Positions 20,446 through 28,039 of a stretch of 64,000 bases of DNA are shown in pieces (within the stretch, counting starts at the first letter, position 1; each line of letters opens with the position of its first letter). Source of the DNA: UBA1479 sp040218445 (GTDB lineage: Bacteria; Pseudomonadota; Alphaproteobacteria; Rhodospirillales; Casp-alpha2); contig JAVJRK010000002.1 of NCBI GenBank assembly GCA_040218445.1, positions 124,001-188,000 on the forward strand, read 5' to 3'. The translations under genes and the position numbers were made by a program. The notes beneath the pieces are model-generated. The model was not told the DNA's origin. It saw only the letters and a program-made list of their open reading frames with translations, and searched no databases.

Positions 20446-20579
20446 GTGGCTGCCTGTTGCGATCTTCATAGATGCAAGGCCGGATGGGACTTGCTAAATC
20501 GGACTTGATAATTAGGCACGCGGATGCACATGTCCAGGGGCCAAGTGGCGGTTTTTCCCTTAATTCGGTTCGTTGGGTC

Positions 20580-21158
20580 ATGATCCTTTCTCTTTTTAAA
20601 CGATCTTCAGGGCTTACGGCGGCACGCGGGCTATACGGCGATATCGTGCGTCAGGCCCGCCTGCCGGTTTTCTATGGCAAGGAAGGCGGAGTTGCCGACA
20701 GTGAAGACGGCCGTTATGACCTGATTCTTCTGCATGTGTTCCTTGTTCTTGAGCGTCTCGGGCGAATCACCCCCGATCCGTCAACGCTCAAGCAGGATTT
20801 GTTTGACGTGTTATTCGAGGATCTCGACCTCAACCTGCGCGAAATGGGCTACGGCGACGAAGGGGTCCGCCGGCGCATCCAGAGGATGGTCGAAGGCTTT
20901 TACGGCCGCATGACGGCCTATCGGGACGGACTTGCCGGTGATGACGACACCCTGTTCGCCGCACTTAAACGCAACCTCTACCGCAATACCGAACCTGATG
21001 ACGCCCAGGTGGCCCGCCTTGCAGGCTATATCCGCAATCAAACCGATGCCCTGAATGCGCTGAACGATGCTGATTTTCTTGACGGAAAAGTCGGGTTTTC
21101 TCCGCCAAAATGGGCCGCTAATCCCACAGAGGGGCAGAAAGGGGGAGGCGGGACATGA
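20580..21158 (+). CDS. Ubiquinol-cytochrome c chaperone family protein (CBP3-like)
   Basis: 192-residue relative of mitochondrial Cbp3/UQCC1, which assists cytochrome b assembly of the bc1 complex. Family features seen: LYGDIVRQARLPVFYGKEGG, YDLILLHVFLVLERLG, LFDVLFEDLDLNLREMGYGD and MVEGFYGRMTAYRDGL. The start is set at ATG 20580 (MILSLFKRSS), since the preceding in-frame residues have no family likeness. The stop overlaps the next gene by ATGA, an order (bamE, CBP3, YceD, rpmF) frequent in alphaproteobacteria. Confidence 0.9.
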   Translation: MILSLFKRSSGLTAARGLYGDIVRQARLPVFYGKEGGVADSEDGRYDLILLHVFLVLERLGRITPDPSTLKQDLFDVLFEDLDLNLREMGYGDEGVRRRIQRMVEGFYGRMTAYRDGLAGDDDTLFAALKRNLYRNTEPDDAQVARLAGYIRNQTDALNALNDADFLDGKVGFSPPKWAANPTEGQKGGGGT

Positions 21159-21700
21159 CCGCGGATTTGGATTTCCCGATCAGCCGTCCAGTGCAGCTGA
21201 ACGAGCTTTTGCACGGTAAATCCCAGGAAATCACCATCGATGCGAATGAAAGCGACCGCCGGGCCTTGGCGGCCTATCTCGATATCCCCGAGGTCAAATC
21301 ACTGACCGCGCGGGTCACGTTGCGCGCCGAGCCGGGGCGTGTCTTTCGCCTGGAAGGCACGGTCAAGGCGGAGATCGTGCAATCCTGCGTCACGACCCTG
21401 ATGCCGGTGGAAGAAACGATCGACGGGCCGATTCGCCGGGTTTTCCGGGATTCTCCGCCCGATGACGATGATTTGGAGATGGATCCGTTCGACGATGACA
21501 CGCCCGATGAAATTGAGGCTGGCATGATCGACGCCGGCGCGGTAGTTTGCGAGCATATCGCCCTGGAAATGGAGCCTTATCCGCGCCATGCGGATGCTCC
21601 GGCAGAGCACAGCCCGCCTTCGTCTGAAGAAAACGATCGGCAGACCCGCAGCGACAACCCGTTCGCGGTCCTTGCGCAGATACGTGATCTTGAAAAATAA
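21155..21700 (+). CDS. yceD: YceD/DUF177 family protein
   Basis: 181 residues of the family that almost always precedes rpmF and is tied to large-subunit ribosomal RNA maturation. Seen: SRPVQLNELLHGKSQEITID at the start, LEGTVKAEIVQSCVTTLMPVEETI, and an acidic stretch DDDDLEMDPFDDDTPDEIE followed by VVCEHIALEMEPYPRH. It overlaps the CBP3-like gene and is followed about 100 bp later by rpmF, with a hairpin in the gap. Confidence 0.88.
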   Translation: MTADLDFPISRPVQLNELLHGKSQEITIDANESDRRALAAYLDIPEVKSLTARVTLRAEPGRVFRLEGTVKAEIVQSCVTTLMPVEETIDGPIRRVFRDSPPDDDDLEMDPFDDDTPDEIEAGMIDAGAVVCEHIALEMEPYPRHADAPAEHSPPSSEENDRQTRSDNPFAVLAQIRDLEK

Positions 21701-21760
21701 TGGTGGGTTAGCGCTTGCAGGCAATAGCGAGATTGTTTAAGTAACCGGCTTTGCGCCGCA

Positions 21761-21786
21761 GGCGGTTCGCCGCCCGGGCGTTTTTT
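21761..21786 (+). terminator. Possible terminator or attenuator between yceD and rpmF
   Basis: GGCGG (21761-21765), loop TTCG, CCGCC (21770-21774), then CGGGCG and six T at 21781-21786, ending 19 bp before the rpmF ATG. The stem next to the T-run is imperfect, so partial attenuation of rpmF is more likely than full termination. Confidence 0.45.
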
Positions 21787-21804
21787 AAATGAGGTGTAGT
21801 CAGC

Positions 21805-21990
21805 ATGGCTGTTCCAAAGAAGAAAGTCTCGAAGTCGAAAAGGGACATGCGGCGAGCCCATCACCGCTTGTCGCCGTCTTCCTACAACGAGTGCTCCAAT
21901 TGCGGTGAGCTGAAACGCCCCCACCATGTGTGTCAGGCGTGCGGTCACTATGACGACCGCGAAGTGGTTGAAGCCGACGACGCCGCGTAG
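21805..21990 (+). CDS. rpmF: 50S ribosomal protein L32
   Basis: 61 residues beginning MAVPKKKVSKSKRDMRRAHH, the standard L32 N-terminus. The C-terminal half carries a zinc-ribbon pattern CSNCGELKRPHHVCQACG with two CxxC pairs. A GAGGTG ribosome site precedes the ATG. It leads into plsX and fabH, the usual link between ribosome and fatty-acid genes. Confidence 0.98.
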   Translation: MAVPKKKVSKSKRDMRRAHHRLSPSSYNECSNCGELKRPHHVCQACGHYDDREVVEADDAA

Positions 21991-22040
21991 TCTGCCTTTC
22001 AGGCGCTAACACAACGAGGCTGTCGGGAAAGGACTTTTCC

Positions 22041-23159
22041 TTGTCGGATAACCTGACGCTCTCCATCGATGCCATGGGCGGGGACAACGCCCCGAACATG
22101 GTCGTGGAGGGCGTAGACACGGCTCTTGAGCGGCTGACGAACGTCAGCTTCCTGCTGTTCGGCGACGAAGCGCGCCTGAACCCGTTGCTGGACCGGTATC
22201 CCCGGGCCCGCGCGGCATGTCAGGTGCGTCACACCGCGGATATCGTCACCAACGATGCGAAACCGGCCCAGGCATTGCGCCAGGGCCGAAATTCCAGCAT
22301 GCGTCTGGCGATCAATGCCGTCGGGGACGGCGAGGCCGCGGGCATCGTTTCCGCAGGCAATACGGGCGCGCTCATGGCTATGGCCAAGTTCGTGCTCAAG
22401 ACCCTGCCAGGTATTGATCGGCCGGCTATCGCGACCTACTTCCCGACCCGCAAGGGCGAGAGCGTAATGCTCGACCTGGGGGCCAATGTGGAATGCGATG
22501 CCGAAAACCTGATCCAGTTCGCCGTGATGGGCGAGGTTTTCGCGCGCAACGTCCTGGGCCTGGAAAAACCCACCGTCGGTATTCTTAACGTCGGCCAGGA
22601 AGACCTGAAGGGCAATCAGGCAGTCAAGCTTGCGTCCCAGGGATTGATGAATTCGAAATTGCCGCTGCGATTCCACGGTTTCGTCGAAGGCGATGACATT
22701 GGGGCTGGAACCGTGGACGTTATCGTCACGGACGGATTCACCGGCAATATCGCGCTGAAAACCGCGGAAGGCACCGCCAAGCTGTTCGGCCAGTTCCTGA
22801 AAGAAGCGCTGACCAGTTCGCTGCCCGCCAAGGTCGGGGCATTGCTGGCCAAATCGGCGCTGATGACATTCAAGATGCGGGTCGACCCCCGGCGCTACAA
22901 CGGCGCCATGTTTGTCGGCCTCAACGGAATTTGCGTGAAAAGTCATGGCGGCACGGATGCTCTTGGCTTTGCCAACGCCATCCATGTGGCCTATGAACTT
23001 ATCTCCAACAATTTCAACGAAAGCATCAAGGAAGATTACGAGCAGTTTCGTGCCTCCTTCGATCCAAACACAATGACAGACACTCCAAACGCTGAAAATG
23101 GCGACAGCGCAGAAACAAAGAACGGTACCGGCGGGCCCGGTGTGGTAGCCAACGGATGA
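22041..23159 (+). CDS. plsX: Phosphate acyltransferase PlsX
   Basis: Makes acyl-phosphate from acyl-ACP for phospholipid synthesis. Seen: LSIDAMGGDNAPNMVVEG, SAGNTGALMAMAKFVLKTL, RPAIATYFPT, LDLGANVECDAENLIQFAVMG (read in parts), and VIVTDGFTGNIALKTAEG. The TTG start at 22041 has AAAGGA seven bases upstream. 372 residues, with a polar C-terminal tail rich in Asn, Glu and Gly beyond the usual end. It overlaps fabH by four bases. Confidence 0.95.
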   Translation: MSDNLTLSIDAMGGDNAPNMVVEGVDTALERLTNVSFLLFGDEARLNPLLDRYPRARAACQVRHTADIVTNDAKPAQALRQGRNSSMRLAINAVGDGEAAGIVSAGNTGALMAMAKFVLKTLPGIDRPAIATYFPTRKGESVMLDLGANVECDAENLIQFAVMGEVFARNVLGLEKPTVGILNVGQEDLKGNQAVKLASQGLMNSKLPLRFHGFVEGDDIGAGTVDVIVTDGFTGNIALKTAEGTAKLFGQFLKEALTSSLPAKVGALLAKSALMTFKMRVDPRRYNGAMFVGLNGICVKSHGGTDALGFANAIHVAYELISNNFNESIKEDYEQFRASFDPNTMTDTPNAENGDSAETKNGTGGPGVVANG

Positions 23160-24163
23160 CCGCACCTCGCTCGATCATTCTTGGGTGCGGGTCCTACCTG
23201 CCGGAACGCGTTGTATCCAACGACGAACTGGCCGAGCGTGTCGATACGTCGCACGAATGGATCGTGGAGCGCACCGGCATCCACCAACGCCATATCGCCG
23301 ATGACGGTCAACTGACCTCGGATCTGGCTTTTGGGGCGGCGAAACGCGCCATCGAGCATGCCGGTATCGATGTCGACGACATCGATCTGGTGATCCTGGC
23401 CACGACCACGCCGGACCAGACATTTCCATCGACCGCGACCAAGGTGCAGGCCAATTTGGGCATGTCGAACGGGGCGGCCTTCGATATTCAGGCCGTCTGT
23501 TCCGGTTTTCTTTACGGCATTTCGACGGCCGACGCGTTCATTCGTTCGGGTCAAGCCCGCACGGTATTGCTGATCGGAGCCGAAACGTTCTCGCGCATCC
23601 TGGATTGGGAAGACCGCGGCACCTGTGTGCTGTTCGGTGACGGGGCAGGGGCCGTCGTCATGCAGGCGTCCAGCAACGGGGCGGCATCAAACGACGATTC
23701 CGCCGGGTCCGGCCACAATCAGGAACGCGGCGTGCTGTCGACACATCTGCATTCGGACGGCAAGTTGAACGACCTGTTATACGTTGATGGCGGGCCATCC
23801 TCGACCCAGACCGTGGGCCATGTCCGCATGGTCGGACGCGAGGTTTTCCGCCATGCCGTGACCAATCTGGCGGCGGTCGTCGATGAAGCCCTGGACGCCA
23901 ACGGGCTTGAACGGGACGACATCTCCTGGATCGTCCCGCATCAGGCCAATAAGCGGATTCTCGACAGCACCGCCCGCAAATTGGGTGTGTCGCCCGACCG
24001 GGTTGTTACGACCGTGGATCGACATGCCAATACCTCGGCCGCATCCATTCCGCTTGCGTTGGACGTTGCCGTAAAGGACGGACGCATCAAGCGCGGCGAC
24101 CTTCTGCTGCTCGAAGCCATGGGCGGGGGCCTGACATGGGGCTCGGCGCTGGTTCGCTGGTAA
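23156..24163 (+). CDS. fabH: 3-oxoacyl-[acyl-carrier-protein] synthase III
   Basis: Starts fatty-acid chains from acetyl-CoA and malonyl-ACP. The catalytic triad is visible: Cys in DIQAVCSGFLYGI (residue 115), His in WIVPHQANKRI and Asn in HANTSAASIP. 335 residues; a Ser/Asn-rich surface loop near residues 175-195 is a little longer than usual. Start ATG overlaps the plsX stop. Confidence 0.97.
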   Translation: MTAPRSIILGCGSYLPERVVSNDELAERVDTSHEWIVERTGIHQRHIADDGQLTSDLAFGAAKRAIEHAGIDVDDIDLVILATTTPDQTFPSTATKVQANLGMSNGAAFDIQAVCSGFLYGISTADAFIRSGQARTVLLIGAETFSRILDWEDRGTCVLFGDGAGAVVMQASSNGAASNDDSAGSGHNQERGVLSTHLHSDGKLNDLLYVDGGPSSTQTVGHVRMVGREVFRHAVTNLAAVVDEALDANGLERDDISWIVPHQANKRILDSTARKLGVSPDRVVTTVDRHANTSAASIPLALDVAVKDGRIKRGDLLLLEAMGGGLTWGSALVRW

Positions 24164-24270
24164 ATTCCTGACTGATATTAGGTTGTTACGCGCAACCCTT
24201 TGACGTTGACGGCTTTCTCCGGCGGGGATACCCTTTGCCTCGGTCGCGGACCAAAGGGGAACCGGAAACA

Positions 24271-24576
24271 ATGGCTGGTAAAACTATCACGCGCGCTCAG
24301 CTGGGCGAGGCGGTGTATCAGGAAGTTGGATTGTCGCGGAACGAATCCGCAGCGCTTCTGGAAAATGTTCTGGGATACATGACGGAAGCCTTGGCGCAGG
24401 GTCAAACCGTGAAGATTTCGTCGTTCGGCAGTTTCTCCGTCCGCCAGAAAGGGCAACGGATCGGTCGCAACCCGAAAACCGGACAGGAGGTTCCGATCCT
24501 TCCCAGGAAGGTATTGGTATTCCGCCCATCGCAGGTCTTGAAAAGCCGCATCAACCGCTCCTTGAGCAATTCCTGA
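24271..24576 (+). CDS. ihfA: Integration host factor subunit alpha
   Basis: DNA-bending protein of the HU/IHF family; pairs with IhfB. 101 residues with TITRAQLGEAVYQEVGLSR at the N-terminus, FGSFSVRQKGQRIGRNPKTG and the DNA-contacting arm EVPILPRKVLVFRPS. Start ATG 24271 (MAGKT) is preceded by GGGGAACCGGAAACA and matches family starts; an in-frame ATG at 24235 would add 12 unrelated residues. It has its own promoter-sized gap of about 107 bp after fabH. Confidence 0.96.
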   Translation: MAGKTITRAQLGEAVYQEVGLSRNESAALLENVLGYMTEALAQGQTVKISSFGSFSVRQKGQRIGRNPKTGQEVPILPRKVLVFRPSQVLKSRINRSLSNS

Positions 24577-24591
24577 CCGATTGCTTAAGCG

Positions 24592-24987
24592 ATGCCCGCA
24601 GACGATGGAAGAACGGTAAAAAAATCGGCGGGTGCGTTCCGCACGATCAGCGAAGTTTCGGACGAACTTGATCTGCCGCAACACGTGTTGCGCTTTTGGG
24701 AAACCAAATTCCCCCAGATCAAGCCCATGAAGCGCGGCGGCGGGCGGCGCTATTACCGGCCCGAGGATATCCAGCTTCTCGACCGTATTCGCCGTTGGCT
24801 GTACGAAGACGGCTACACCATCAAGGGTGTTCAGAAGCTTTTGAAGGACGGCGTCACGGACGGTGACGAAATCTCTGCCGGATTGCCGGAGAAGGCAGCT
24901 GATACGCCACCGATGGCGGATGAACAAAATGACCAGATGCGGGCTGTTCTTGGTGAGCTTAAAGAGATCCGTGCCCTGCTGAATTAA
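24592..24987 (+). CDS. MerR-family transcriptional regulator
   Basis: 131 residues. The N-terminal MerR helix-turn-helix is clear: FRTISEVSDELDLPQHVLRFWE, then a RRYYRPEDIQLLDRIRRWL segment (read in parts). The C-terminal part is short and polar with no metal-binding cysteines, so this is not a mercury- or copper-type sensor. It directly follows ihfA, a conserved alphaproteobacterial pairing of unknown purpose. Confidence 0.92.
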   Translation: MPADDGRTVKKSAGAFRTISEVSDELDLPQHVLRFWETKFPQIKPMKRGGGRRYYRPEDIQLLDRIRRWLYEDGYTIKGVQKLLKDGVTDGDEISAGLPEKAADTPPMADEQNDQMRAVLGELKEIRALLN

Positions 24988-24991
24988 CGCC

Positions 24992-25014
24992 AAGGCCCGG
25001 CTGAAAAGGGCCTT
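24992..25014 (+). terminator. Hairpin after the MerR-type gene, possible terminator
   Basis: AAGGCCC (24992-24998) pairs with GGGCCTT (25008-25014). It lies just past the MerR stop, but what follows is A-rich rather than T-rich, so termination here is uncertain. Confidence 0.4.
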
Positions 25015-25164
25015 CAGAAAAATCACCTTGGTCGTTGCCAGGGTTGTTGCCCCCACACATCTCAGCAAGTATAGTCCGCCCGCACTTCACCGGGGGATAT
25101 CCTCGAGGAATGGCACCGGCGGCCGCGAAACCTCCAGAAATTCGTCGCGGTAGCAAGATCAAGT

Positions 25165-25241
25165 CGGAGCGTAGCGCAGCCTGGTAGCGCACCACACTGG
25201 GGGTGTGGGGGTCGTGGGTTCGAATCCCGCCGCTCCGACCA
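25165..25241 (+). tRNA. tRNA-Pro (anticodon GGG)
   Basis: The 77-base cloverleaf closes with CGGAGCG/CGCTCCG acceptor arms. The anticodon stem CCACA/TGTGG encloses CTGGGGG, giving anticodon GGG. The T-loop TTCGAATC is standard and CCA is encoded. It follows the ihfA/merR genes, as in many alphaproteobacteria. Confidence 0.97.
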
Positions 25242-25342
25242 TTTCTTATAAAATAAAACCTGGATCGCATGCCGGCCCGTAATTTACGGGGCGCGGAATA
25301 TCCGTGTCTTGCGGCCTCAATTGAGAATTTTGGGGACCGTAC

Positions 25343-25371
25343 AAAAAAACGGCCGGGCTAAAAAGCCCGGC
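25343..25371 (-). terminator. Rho-independent terminator for the leftward ferredoxin-like gene
   Basis: GCCGGGCT (25352-25359) and AGCCCGGC (25364-25371) form a perfect stem with an A-rich loop. On the minus strand the stem is followed by a run of T (seven A at 25343-25349 on the plus strand). It lies about 125 bp past the ferredoxin-like stop. The rest of 25242-25494 holds nothing else I recognise. Confidence 0.85.
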
Positions 25372-25494
25372 CGGCAGTCTGTGCTCTTGAGGGAAGGGAG
25401 GATTCATTACAAATCCATCCAACATCCCGAATATGACAGGCTGCACATGTGCTAGCTGTGATTGCCATCACAACCGCGAATAAAAATTCGCAGG

Positions 25495-25881
25495 TCAACT
25501 GCCGGGCGGCGGTAAGTCTCTGAGTTTATTGGTCTCTTTTTTCAGATCGAGGCTACTTTCCAGGTCGTCCAAAAAGGCGCTTACATCCGCGGGGTCCAAT
25601 CCCAAGTGGAAAGCGCCGCCGGGTGCGACACGTATCGTCGGCCCGAAATCGCACCGCCCCATGCAAACCGTTCTTTCAACCCGGATATCAAGCCCGCGGG
25701 CCCGGACTTCCTGCTCGATCGCCTGTGCCACGGCCTCGCTATCCCGGGCAGCACAGGACGCCAAGTCCGAGCGTAAACGGCGATTGATGCAAATCATGAT
25801 CGTCCAGCCGCCAGCCGGTGCTGCCGGCGGTTCCGGAGGGATGACCCTGTCTCCGGGTGGAATATCGTTATTTTGTGGCAT
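25495..25881 (-). CDS. Thioredoxin-like [2Fe-2S] ferredoxin domain protein
   Basis: 128 residues. After a proline-rich tail of about 25 residues comes a domain with four cysteines in the pattern CINRRL, SCAAR and VCMGRCDFGPTIRV, like the thioredoxin-fold ferredoxins and the NuoE C-terminal domain. It should bind a [2Fe-2S] cluster and carry electrons in the cytosol; its partner is unknown. An internal ATG (MICINRR, 25797) would remove the proline-rich tail; no ribosome site decides between them. A terminator follows on the same strand. Confidence 0.82.
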   Translation of the reverse strand: MPQNNDIPPGDRVIPPEPPAAPAGGWTIMICINRRLRSDLASCAARDSEAVAQAIEQEVRARGLDIRVERTVCMGRCDFGPTIRVAPGGAFHLGLDPADVSAFLDDLESSLDLKKETNKLRDLPPPGS

Positions 25882-26207
25882 GGGGCATCATTCGTAAAAT
25901 GAGGAGAAATCGATGAAGTATTGGCGCCAAACGGGTTGGCATGGAATCTGCTCTATTCAGGGGCAGTGGCTCGGTGAGTTGGTTTCTTAATCTCCTCCTC
26001 CCCCCAAGCGCCAGCTTGCCGGGCCACCATTTTTCCAAAAAATCTATGTTTTCCAAGACTCTTAAGGATAGCAGCCGGATTGGTATCGATCCGGCCCGCC
26101 GCACCTGCCTTCATAACTGCAATGATGGTTGGCAGCGCGCGTGGCATTTTGAGAAACCCTTGCCTTTTTGAGACGATCAGGTCTGTCTGTATTCGCCTGA
26201 CCTTCGC
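25882..26207. other. Non-coding stretch without recognised features
   Basis: This 326-bp gap lies between the ferredoxin-like gene start and the end of the next leftward gene. The short open frames here lack ribosome sites and protein-like composition. I see no tRNA, no clear terminator and no strong palindrome. It may hold the ferredoxin gene promoter or a small RNA. Confidence 0.5.
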
Positions 26208-26531
26208 TTAAGCGTCGCTGCCTGAAGCAACGCGGCGTCCCGCTTCCGTCAGTTTGCAAACCTGCCAATCGGGTTTCAGTGGATTGTTGAACCAGGGTTC
26301 AGCCCACCCGTGTTCAATACAAGCATGCACCGTCCGGTCACCGACCTTCCTGCCGAGCTCGTCAAACAGCGGTAGCTTACCGCCGGCCTGTTTCAGGCCC
26401 CGGCGCAGCCATTTCATCTGCGACGCCGTCGGCCGCGCGGCGGCTTCCGAGCCGGTCTGCGATGCATTTGATTGCCCCGTGCCATCGTCCGCACGGCCTT
26501 CATTGATCTCGGTCTGCCCTTGCGACATCAT
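26208..26531 (-). CDS. Small protein with conserved-looking winged-helix-like C-terminus, function unknown
   Basis: 107 residues from ATG 26531 (a second ATG at 26528 is equally possible; GGGAGG lies just upstream). The N-terminal 40 residues are polar and disordered. The C-terminal part (KWLRRGLKQAGGKLPLFDE, HGWAEPWFNNPLKPDWQV, LTEAGRRV) looks like a compact winged-helix-like domain, and I recall similar sequences in alphaproteobacteria without an assigned role. It is divergent from cutA, about 110 bp apart. Confidence 0.62.
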   Translation of the reverse strand: MMSQGQTEINEGRADDGTGQSNASQTGSEAAARPTASQMKWLRRGLKQAGGKLPLFDELGRKVGDRTVHACIEHGWAEPWFNNPLKPDWQVCKLTEAGRRVASGSDA

Positions 26532-26640
26532 GCCTCCCGCTGGCCCGTCCCTTCGCCCTGTTTCCAGGGCATCGTCCCTCACAGGATGGTAATTGAGAAG
26601 GCAGGCCCCGCCAACCGAATTGGACACGGCCCAACGTAAG

Positions 26641-26967
26641 ATGAGCGCAAAACTGATTTACATGACCGCCGCCGATAGCGATGAAGCCTTTCGTATTTCA
26701 GAAACCCTTGTCGCGGAAAAGCTGATTGCCTGCGCGAATGTACTGGGGGCCATGCAATCGGTTTACCGGTGGGAAGGGGCCGTTCAACGGGGTGAGGAAG
26801 TTGCCGTTCTTCTGAAAACCCGGGAAGAACTGGTGGATCAGGTCCTCACCCGGGCAGCGACTCTGCACAGCTACGACTGCCCCTGTCTGGTCGTTCTGGA
26901 TGTGACCGGCGGTCATGCGCCGTTCCTGGGTTGGATACAGACAGAAACCGACGCGGAAGACGAATAG
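26641..26967 (+). CDS. cutA: Divalent-cation tolerance protein CutA
   Basis: 108-residue trimeric protein linked to copper and other divalent-metal tolerance. Typical segments: IYMTAADSDEAFRISETLV, KLIACANVLGAMQSVYRWEG and EEVAVLLKTREELVDQV, then LHSYDCPCLVVLDV. The ATG at 26641 is used because residues encoded upstream are not family-like. It stands alone between two leftward genes. Confidence 0.95.
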   Translation: MSAKLIYMTAADSDEAFRISETLVAEKLIACANVLGAMQSVYRWEGAVQRGEEVAVLLKTREELVDQVLTRAATLHSYDCPCLVVLDVTGGHAPFLGWIQTETDAEDE

Positions 26968-26995
26968 GGAGCGGGGAAGGGCCGGTGCGCCGCTT

Positions 26996-27928
26996 TCAGT
27001 GGTTCAGCACACCCGCGCCGATTTTCTCGACAATTGCCTCGGCCGCTTCTTCGGACGCGATACCGCCTGCGAATCCGACCTGAATGGCCTGCGACAAGGG
27101 GCGCAGCAGCATTCCGCGTTTCAAGTCCACATGGCCGGGTTCCGAATCACGCAGTTGGCCGGCGACACTGCTTAACGTGCTGCACAACCGGGCCACATGT
27201 TCATATCGTGTGTTTTCAAGCTGATCCTGCGCCCGCATGGCATCGGCGATCAGGCGCTTCAAGCCGCCCCGCAAATCGTCATCGAATTCACCTTTTTCCA
27301 GACGCGGTGCCAATTCCTTGACCAAAGCCCCGATTTCCGCCCCGATAAATTGAAGGCGGCACCCCTTTACGTCCTCTTCGGCGGCGGCAACATCCATTTC
27401 CTTGTCCAGGAAACCGATCTTTTCGCCCCCAAGCTTGCGGGCGAAATGGTTCGGTGCCTCAATGGTCTTGGCATCCGCATCCTGGGCCCGCTTGGGGCCC
27501 ATATAATCTTCGGTCACGACGAAAGGCCGACGGTTTTCAGCCATACGTTTGATGCGGACCATCAGGTTGTTGTTGGAAACAGGCTTGGGCACGACGTCGT
27601 CGATGCCTTTCTCCAGGGCGGCCTTGATCACCCTTGGGTCTTCATCTTCGACCACGACAAGAATGACCGGAACAAAGGGATTGTGGCCCAGTCGGCCTTG
27701 GCGGATTTTCTGTGTGACATCACCGAAATTTCCGTCAGGCAGCCGAAGCTCACCGATGATCAAATCCGGGTCAGCCTGGGTCAATACCTCGACCGCTTCC
27801 CGGCAATCATCCGCCAGTTTTATATCGCGGCAACCCGCATTGAATAAGATATGCCGCACCCCCTGACGGGCGCCCGCATCGCCGTCCACAAGAAGTGCGC
27901 TCACACTGCCAAAGTTGAAGTTCGCCAT
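26996..27928 (-). CDS. Receiver-domain protein lacking the phospho-acceptor Asp, with unknown C-terminal domain
   Basis: 310 residues. The N-terminal third folds like a CheY receiver: SALLVDGDAGARQGVRHILF, then DLIIGELRLPDGN, and the conserved lysine in VVPKPVSNNNLMVRI. The usual phospho-acceptor Asp is Glu60 (GELRLP) and the acidic pair is reduced (VDGD), so normal phosphorylation is not expected; Glu may mimic the phosphorylated state. The C-terminal 180 residues are mostly helical, with no DNA-binding or catalytic motif I recognise. The start MANFNFGS (27928) fits better than ATG 27970. No kinase gene is adjacent. Confidence 0.8.
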   Translation of the reverse strand: MANFNFGSVSALLVDGDAGARQGVRHILFNAGCRDIKLADDCREAVEVLTQADPDLIIGELRLPDGNFGDVTQKIRQGRLGHNPFVPVILVVVEDEDPRVIKAALEKGIDDVVPKPVSNNNLMVRIKRMAENRRPFVVTEDYMGPKRAQDADAKTIEAPNHFARKLGGEKIGFLDKEMDVAAAEEDVKGCRLQFIGAEIGALVKELAPRLEKGEFDDDLRGGLKRLIADAMRAQDQLENTRYEHVARLCSTLSSVAGQLRDSEPGHVDLKRGMLLRPLSQAIQVGFAGGIASEEAAEAIVEKIGAGVLNH

Positions 27929-28039
27929 GGTCGCGGCGTTTCCCCGGTCTTCCCGCTGGCGCGTCCCCACGCCATATGGTCAAAACATAGACCAAACTTC
28001 AGCCGCTTGTGAACCAGCGTTCCAAGCAAGCCAGCACGA

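Noticed and set aside
25165..25241. tRNA-Pro as a second integration site
   Set aside because: Flanking genes on both sides are ordinary chromosomal genes and there is no phage-like DNA or duplicated tRNA end nearby.
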